From: Ignavibacteria bacterium
GTDB lineage: Bacteria; Bacteroidota; Ignavibacteria; OLB7
Direction: 5' to 3'
DNA: 64,000 bases
Assembly: GCA_020635205.1 (NCBI GenBank)
Contig: JACKAE010000005.1
Span: forward strand, 62,001 to 126,000
Positions 62,679 to 64,000 of this stretch are shown in pieces. The notes below the pieces were generated by a model. The model was not told the origin of the DNA. It saw only the letters and a list, made by a program, of their open reading frames with translations, and searched no databases. The first letter of the stretch is position 1. Every line of letters starts with the position of its first letter. The translations under genes were made by a program, and so were the position numbers.

Positions 62679-64000
62679 TTATTGCTTGATGATCGTGGTC
62701 GAGGCGATCATCGTTCCGTTGGTATTGTAGATGGTCAAGAAATACGTTCCCGCACTGACATCAGCACATCTCCAAAGAACTTCCCCTCTCCACGCCTCAA
62801 CAGCACCACTGACAACCTCTCGCCCGTTGATGTCGTAGACGACAAGTAATGATGGAGGGTTCTTTAAGTCACCCCGCCAAGCGATGTAGAGTTCATCACG
62901 TACTGGGTTTGGCCAGATGTGGAAGGCTGCCGGATGTTCCTGCGTAGAAATTTCCTGCACGGTTGAAGTAGTGTCGTCAGTTGGGATATAGGTTCCTCCT
63001 TCGAGGAGGACGACGATTCCTTGATTGTTCGATCCCCACGATCCGTTTCCGGTTAGATAGCAATCCCATCCTGTACCTCGACAATTCGGAATGGTTGCTC
63101 CAGCAGCGAAGACATTCCCAGATTGCAAACCATCATCCGAGGCTGAGTAATAGCTATCGTATGTTGGATTGGCTCCGAACTTCCCACCAGATAACAAGAC
63201 TAAACGAGCATCGCCACCGGGAGAGCCACCACCGAGACGGCCTACCATTTCATAGCGTCGGAGGGAATCGTTGAGATAGCCGACTTTATATGCTCCAGTA
63301 TATCCCACGTATCGATTGTCAGCATCGGCGAGAGTGAAGGCTCTATTGTGAGGGTTCTTTTCGACAGCACCCATGTTGTAAGTATACCATGCGCCGTCAG
63401 CTCCAGGTAACATGAATTCTGCAATGTGATCGCCGTCAGCATCAAACAATGGTAAGAAGGGTAGAGCAAAAGAGATGCGTGGATAGTCAGGATCGGAGAA
63501 CTCAACAGCGTAATCAGGGTTGGTCGAAAGGTTAGAGAGTTGAGATTTGCCCCACCAGAATTTCATTCTGACGGGATAGGTAGCAGGGATGCCGTCATAG
63601 TAGTTTCCAGCAATGAGAATATCTGGGTATGGATCACCGTCGAGATTGCCGATGGTTGCATTGAAGTCGGAGTAATTCTCTTGAGTATCCTTGAGGACAA
63701 CCGATGGCGAATCCAACTGGAAGTTCGGTCCTCCCTCATATATCCATATCTCCGCTTTGGCTGTTCTGGCTCCTTTGCGCAAAAAAGAACCAAAGACCAG
63801 CAGGAGGTCATCGTCGCCATCTGCGTCAATATCAGAGACAAGAATCTCCCACGGATAAGCCGAGGAACTATCCTGATTCGTTGCGGTATTCAGCACAGCT
63901 ACAGGCTCTTCCTGCCGACCCAGTCCGTTGCGTTGTTCGTAAAAGAATAGCCGTGCAGTATAATACGGCACGTCCTTGATAAGACGAATGTCGGCACGAG
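62679..64000 (-). CDS. FG-GAP/VCBS-repeat T9SS protein, 5' end beyond the right edge
   Basis: The frame is open from the right edge of the window to the stop at 62679, so the gene starts beyond 64000; the internal GTG at 63971 is not a real start because sequence of the same character precedes it. At least 440 residues are present. It has several FG-GAP/integrin-like calcium motifs (D-x-D-x-D-G-D-D: DIDADGDDDLLLVFG, NLDGDPYPDILIAG, DADGDHIAEFMLPG), which form a beta-propeller, and a T9SS domain at the end (FHIWPNPVRDELYIAWRG, ending TYFLTIYNTNGTMIASTTIIKQ). The role is probably adhesive or structural on the cell surface. Confidence 0.88.
   Translation of the reverse strand, partial: RADIRLIKDVPYYTARLFFYEQRNGLGRQEEPVAVLNTATNQDSSSAYPWEILVSDIDADGDDDLLLVFGSFLRKGARTAKAEIWIYEGGPNFQLDSPSVVLKDTQENYSDFNATIGNLDGDPYPDILIAGNYYDGIPATYPVRMKFWWGKSQLSNLSTNPDYAVEFSDPDYPRISFALPFLPLFDADGDHIAEFMLPGADGAWYTYNMGAVEKNPHNRAFTLADADNRYVGYTGAYKVGYLNDSLRRYEMVGRLGGGSPGGDARLVLLSGGKFGANPTYDSYYSASDDGLQSGNVFAAGATIPNCRGTGWDCYLTGNGSWGSNNQGIVVLLEGGTYIPTDDTTSTVQEISTQEHPAAFHIWPNPVRDELYIAWRGDLKNPPSLLVVYDINGREVVSGAVEAWRGEVLWRCADVSAGTYFLTIYNTNGTMIASTTIIKQ

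Overview
The window looks like a chromosomal segment of a Gram-negative member of the Bacteroidota/Chlorobi (FCB) group. The evidence is at least eight large exported proteins that end in the beta-sandwich type IX secretion (T9SS) sorting domain (N-P-x-x-x-x pattern, then G-x-Y plus a basic or aliphatic tail), an inner-membrane/outer-membrane efflux fusion typical of that group, and outer-membrane barrels. A Kapabacteria/Ignavibacteria-like relative is my guess; no marker gene settles it. I see no rRNA, tRNA, CRISPR array, transposase or phage gene.

Left part (1-12.4 kb): a probable truncated gene, dodecin, an exported hexahaem cytochrome c with a P460-like N-terminus and a duplicated 3' tail, a lipoprotein, then an aromatic amino acid locus. 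A LysR regulator is divergent from homogentisate dioxygenase (hmgA) and 4-hydroxyphenylpyruvate dioxygenase (hpd), with a perfect T-N11-A operator between them. Converging on hpd is a run of tryptophanase (tnaA), a NapH/NosR-like membrane polyferredoxin and an FAD monooxygenase. Together these would degrade tyrosine via homogentisate and tryptophan via indole.

12.5-24.3 kb: an apparent three-gene operon of a Tat-exported 1789-residue protein, a 1518-residue protein with no export signal and a vanadium haloperoxidase/PAP2-type lipoprotein, closed by a good intrinsic terminator. Neither giant has a function I can assign; this is the best candidate here for an undescribed system.

24.3-36.6 kb, almost all on the minus strand: an outer-membrane barrel, a Nudix hydrolase, a hairpin-rich intergenic element, a PPC/DUF296 protein, four paralogous secreted glucose/sorbosone-dehydrogenase-like propellers (one without the T9SS tail, with a DinB gene next to it), and a set of ECF sigma factor, anti-sigma-like membrane protein and T9SS propeller protein.

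36.8-64 kb: two cell-envelope proteins, a crotonase, endonuclease III, ArfB, a perfect 58-bp palindrome whose core recurs inside the next coding sequence, a 940-residue Asp-box propeller protein, a 1600-residue protein with two tandem C39-like cysteine-protease modules, a divalent-metal efflux operon (small His/Cys-rich protein, CzcA-TolC fusion, CzcB-like adaptor), and two more T9SS proteins, the last cut by the right edge.

Strong perfect hairpins lie at most convergent gene ends and probably act as terminators. Several intergenic regions carry palindromic repeats that look mobile or structural.
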